DNA from: Pseudomonas sp. GM18
Lineage (GTDB): Bacteria; Pseudomonadota; Gammaproteobacteria; Pseudomonadales; Pseudomonadaceae
DNA length: 64,000 nucleotides
Direction: 5' to 3'
Assembly (NCBI RefSeq): GCF_000282195.1
Contig: NZ_AKJT01000046.1
Coordinates: 1-64,000, forward strand
Shown: positions 62,001-64,000 of the stretch, piece after piece
Position numbering within the stretch: the first letter of the stretch is position 1
How the letters are laid out: every line of letters begins with the position of its first letter
The notes under the pieces: generated by a model
Told to the model about the DNA's origin: nothing
The model's database searches: none
What the model saw: only the letters and a program-made list of their open reading frames with translations
Translations under genes and position numbers: made by a program

Positions 62001-62575
62001 TCGTCCCGAATATGCTTGCGCCGCATCTCTGGACCGGGCTCACCAGTCAGCGCCGCACTTCTCGCAAACCTCGTGTGGGTTGGGGCGGCGGGACGAGTCA
62101 TGATGGGGACCTGGCGATCATTGCGGACGTGGTACGCCTGCTTGCCAACGAAGTCGAATGGGTGTTCTTCGGCATGTGCCCGCCGGCGTTGCGTCCGTTT
62201 GTCCATGAGTTCCATCCCAGCATCGGCCTGGAGGCCTATCCGGCCAAACTGGCCAGCCTGAACCTCGATCTGGCCTTGGCACCTCTGGAGTTCCATATCT
62301 TCAACGACTGCAAGAGCAACCTGCGTCTGTTGGAGTACGGCGCCTGCGGTTACCCGGTGATCTGTACCGACACCGAGGCCTATCGCGGTTATCTGCCCTG
62401 CACCAAGGTCGTGAGCAACAGCACCGAGGAATGGCTCGAGGCAATCCGCATGCACCTGTCCGACCCTGATGCGAGCTATCGCATGGGCGATGCGCTGCGC
62501 GAAGAAGTGCTGCGCGATTACATGCTCAAGGGCAACAACCTCAACTACTGGGTCGAGGGCTGGCTGCCAAACTGA
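59003..62575 (+). CDS. Multidomain glycosyltransferase, probably for flagellin glycosylation
   Basis: This 1,190-residue cytoplasmic protein has four sections. Family 2 transferase domain A (about 5-260, VTIAIPAFNPQFFQTALQSAL, CDDDQ) comes first, then a reduced family 2-like section (about 340-480) and family 2 domain B (about 578-830, VSIIIATRDELGSLERCVESL, DNGS). The C-terminal GT-B-like domain (about 870-1190) has VGWGGGTSHDGDLA and LLEYGACGYPVICTDTEAYRG. The size and place right after flgL match the Fgt flagellin glycosyltransferases known from Pseudomonas syringae. The sugar and sites are unknown. The GTG start at 59003 has no evident Shine-Dalgarno. Confidence 0.85.
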   Translation: MKPAPLVTIAIPAFNPQFFQTALQSALNQTYANLEVIICDDSSGDEIREIVDACEVPVSIRLRYVRNPQRLGFQANLMACAQEASGDYLKLLCDDDQLLPECITQQIGGFIDHNDVNLVIGQRQFYDSDYILLSDRVENCCFSTGVTLFKGEDLLGILESSPVNFLSGLSGALLRTRHALEYLPALTQIGEGFIACLDFALFACLLRRGNLVVVGQVLSLERLHPARLSDQAPVKAAVMTELDWLKQMLALRSGEPAPAPGWVRYLALADAIEGHAYAWEETALGRQLGFIQTMVHTRVGVECESFADMYREWLSCRRLKPAQQRLLDARLQGWSWRPRIVPIVLDSEGDVPALEETLKSIRQQTYASEQVVVLSQLQHAPCDGVRHVRLDDEPVTQFNRLLAQLDNADWIYLVRAGDRLNELALLLLAERMVEMPEVRCLYSDEGGLRDDVSVEPVFKPDFNLDLMRSYPYVGRVLALQRQRMIELGGMQHGFGELGVHDLVWRLVESNGPHAIGHITEVLVESALCLSQWLTQPQIIEQSPRVLAAHLQRLGAPHRIRSGSQPMINRVDYLHDEPAMVSIIIATRDELGSLERCVESLLEKTACQRYEVLIVDNGSTAVDACNWLSAMEQMGSDKLRVLRCDHGDNLAAVQNYAAGHARGDYLLFLSPYSVVVSPDWLDELLNHAQRPEVGVVGGRLVSPQGRIEGTAQVLGLRGVVGVPNRGEPLNTSGYMQRQQTVQNFSAVGIDCLLVRKKVFDELHGLDEQNLAQALNGADFCLRVKQNGYLVVWTPYAELMRVVPSSAFNPAPRVLQAEQKSFYQRWLPVIARDPAYNPNLSLGASNFSLEPGFKDGWDPFSRQLLPKVLGIPINTTAVGHYRVAQPFRELEAAGRVVGHLSYHTPTDIDLERCSPDVIVLQGRYSQNAVDEVERVKNCSHAFRIFELDDYVIDVPKKNAHLRKAEVGVDKIVRRGVGLCDRVVVSTQPLADALRDMHHDIRVVPNMLAPHLWTGLTSQRRTSRKPRVGWGGGTSHDGDLAIIADVVRLLANEVEWVFFGMCPPALRPFVHEFHPSIGLEAYPAKLASLNLDLALAPLEFHIFNDCKSNLRLLEYGACGYPVICTDTEAYRGYLPCTKVVSNSTEEWLEAIRMHLSDPDASYRMGDALREEVLRDYMLKGNNLNYWVEGWLPN

Positions 62576-62624
62576 TCGAGCATGGATGTACCCATGCAGG
62601 CGGCCATGGGCCCGCTTTACGATT

Positions 62625-62667
62625 GGGGACGAACCCGGTCTGCATGATCCGGATTCGTCCCTTTTTT
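62625..62667 (+). terminator. Terminator after the glycosyltransferase gene
   Basis: GGGGACGAACCCGG and CCGGATTCGTCCC pair around a 10-base loop, with single-base bulges, and a T6 tail follows. It begins 50 bases after the stop codon. Confidence 0.85.
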
Positions 62668-62846
62668 CTGCCTTTTATCTGGATTCATGAGCTGGCGCGT
62701 TTCCTGCAAGTCCCCCTCATATCGCCATAAAACGAGCGCTTGCGGCCGGTACGCCAGCGCCTGACACGGCAGAGCGTTTTAGCCAGACAGCCCGCAAAAG
62801 CTTGAAATAGCTTGGCCGAGCTCTGTGAAGAACAAGAGGGGAGACG

Positions 62847-63050
62847 ATGAAGGCAGTAATTCTGGCGGGTGGCCTGGGCACGCGCATCAGCGAAGAGTCG
62901 CACCTCAAGCCCAAGCCGATGATCGAGGTCAGTGGCAAGCCAATTCTTTGGCACATCTTGAAACAGCACTCCGCCCACGGGATTCATGACAAGAACCGCC
63001 TCGAAGCGCTGTGGCAGCGCGGGGAGGCCCCATGGAAGCAATGGGCCTGA
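62847..63050 (+). pseudogene. rfbF: rfbF remnant: in-frame internal deletion of glucose-1-phosphate cytidylyltransferase
   Basis: The frame encodes 67 residues. Residues 1-47 match the N-terminus of RfbF ([36 protein letters not shown], ending SAHGIHD). The last 20 ([20 protein letters not shown]) match its C-terminus. Full RfbF has about 257 residues, so about 190 are missing with the frame kept. The nucleotide-binding start is present but most of the active site is gone, so CDP-glucose cannot be made by this copy. The stop overlaps the rfbG start. It is either a real deletion or an assembly or cloning collapse. Confidence 0.85.
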
Positions 63051-64000
63051 GTCCAGAGTTCTGGCGCGGCAAACGGGTGCTGCTGACCGGCCATACCGGT
63101 TTCAAGGGCAGCTGGTTGACGTTGTGGCTGCAAAGCCTCGGGGCCGAGGTCAGCGGGTTTGCCCTTGATCCGTCCACCGAGCCGAGCCTGTTCGAACTGG
63201 CGCGGGTGCATGAGGGCATCAACGATCAGCGCGGTGACCTGCGTGACCTCGGTGCCTTGCTGGAACTGATCGCCGACGTGCAGCCGGAAATCGTCCTGCA
63301 CCTGGCGGCCCAACCGCTGGTGCGCGAAGGCTATCGCGATCCGCTCGGCACCTATTCCAGCAACGTCATGGGCACGCTCAATCTGCTTGAAGCGATCCGC
63401 CAGGTTGGCGGCGTGCGTGCTTGTGTGCTGGTGACTACCGACAAGGTTTACGCCAACAAGGAATGGCTGTGGCCGTACCGCGAGGACGAAGCCCTGGGGG
63501 GACACGACCCTTACAGCAGCAGCAAGGCTTGTTGCGAATTGTTGGCGCAGTCTTACGCCGCATCGTTTTTCCCGGCCGACAAATATGCCGAGCATGGCTT
63601 GGCGTTGGCCACCGCGCGTGCCGGCAACGTGCTGGGCGGCGGTGACTTTGCGCCTGAACGCCTGATCCCCGATGTGCTCAAGGCCTGGTCGGCCGACCAG
63701 CCCGTGACCCTGCGCTACCCGCAGGCCGTGCGCCCCTGGCAGCACGCTCTTGAACCTTTGGCGGGTTACCTGCGACTCGCTGCCGGCCTTTATGAGCGAG
63801 GCCCGCAGTTTGCCGGCGCGTGGAACTTCGGCCCGAGCGAAGCGGACATGTGCAGCGTCGGTGAAGTGGTCGAGTTGCTCGCCAACCGCTGGCCGCAAGC
63901 GCGCGGATTGCGCATCGAACCGAGTGATTTGCACGAAGCCGGCCTGTTGCGTCTGGACAGCAGTCGCGCCTGTCAACTGTTGGCCTGGCAACCGCGCTGG
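63032..64000 (+). CDS. rfbG: CDP-glucose 4,6-dehydratase RfbG (partial, runs off the window)
   Basis: At least 323 residues of an extended short-chain dehydrogenase are present. The Rossmann motif is [11 protein letters not shown], with [12 protein letters not shown], the catalytic Tyr-Lys in [13 protein letters not shown], and [18 protein letters not shown]. It converts CDP-glucose to CDP-4-keto-6-deoxyglucose, a precursor of dideoxy or branched sugars. Start choices are ATG 63032 or ATG 63041 ([13 protein letters not shown]), both overlapping the rfbF remnant. With rfbF truncated, its substrate would have to come from another source. Confidence 0.9.
   Translation, partial: MEAMGLSPEFWRGKRVLLTGHTGFKGSWLTLWLQSLGAEVSGFALDPSTEPSLFELARVHEGINDQRGDLRDLGALLELIADVQPEIVLHLAAQPLVREGYRDPLGTYSSNVMGTLNLLEAIRQVGGVRACVLVTTDKVYANKEWLWPYREDEALGGHDPYSSSKACCELLAQSYAASFFPADKYAEHGLALATARAGNVLGGGDFAPERLIPDVLKAWSADQPVTLRYPQAVRPWQHALEPLAGYLRLAAGLYERGPQFAGAWNFGPSEADMCSVGEVVELLANRWPQARGLRIEPSDLHEAGLLRLDSSRACQLLAWQPRW

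Noticed and set aside
59618..62455. 945-codon open frame on the minus strand opposite the glycosyltransferase
   Set aside because: It is a long shadow frame in high-GC coding DNA. The plus-strand protein has clear glycosyltransferase motifs, and the antisense product shows low-complexity His/Gln-rich sequence with no motifs.

Overview
The window is a chromosomal segment of a high-GC gamma-proteobacterium, almost certainly a Pseudomonas of the fluorescens group. Gene content and order support this: a lap adhesin/T1SS/LapD/LapG locus, cpxR-spy-cpxA, yciI-yciB-PHP-yciO-scpAB-rluB, phhABC/phhR, flgFGHIJKL followed by a flagellin-type glycosyltransferase, and many Pseudomonas-style palindromic intergenic repeats. 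There is no rRNA, tRNA, CRISPR, prophage or transposase gene.

Regions: (1) 1-1.8 kb holds a LysR regulator and a DTW-domain tRNA-modifying enzyme. (2) 1.8-16.5 kb is a complete biofilm adhesin module. It has an ABC/HlyD/TolC type I secretion system (lapEBC), a divergent compact LapA-like adhesin of about 1,880 residues with a TAAG LapG-cleavage site, a DUF6124 gene with a structured leader, and the c-di-GMP receptor lapD with the protease lapG. (3) 16.7-23 kb holds small housekeeping genes, recQ, a MarR regulator, a striking 266-bp element of nested inverted repeats and a FimV-like protein. (4) 23-30 kb is a mix of transport and regulation: an EamA exporter with an AraC regulator, a metallophosphoesterase, an HD protein, a DUF962 protein, another AraC regulator, TrkH and a nitroreductase. 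(5) 30.4-39.6 kb carries a Cpx-type envelope-stress system with a visible CpxR box, then cell-division, chromosome-condensation and rRNA-modification genes.

(6) 39.7-50.2 kb is centred on aromatic amino acids. aroP has a long, apparently structured leader with a tiny Trp-containing ORF, and phhA-phhB-phhC are divergent from the TyrR-type regulator phhR. Similar TGTAAA-N6-NTTACG boxes lie upstream of both phhA and aroP. Beside aroP is an operon of a 45-residue acidic peptide and an M29-like metallopeptidase behind an AT-rich promoter; I do not recognise this pair and consider it one of the best candidates for something new. (7) 50.2-64 kb is the late flagellar operon flgFGHIJKL, driven by a sigma-54 promoter at 50394. 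It continues into a flagellar glycosylation region: a four-domain glycosyltransferase, an rfbF remnant with a large in-frame internal deletion, and rfbG running off the window.

Read together, the window links surface attachment (Lap, FimV-like, flagella, glycosylation), envelope stress (Cpx) and aromatic amino acid use (Phh/AroP). The intergenic spaces hold at least five related palindromes of one family plus members of other families. All functional names are assigned by reading protein motifs; no database search was run.
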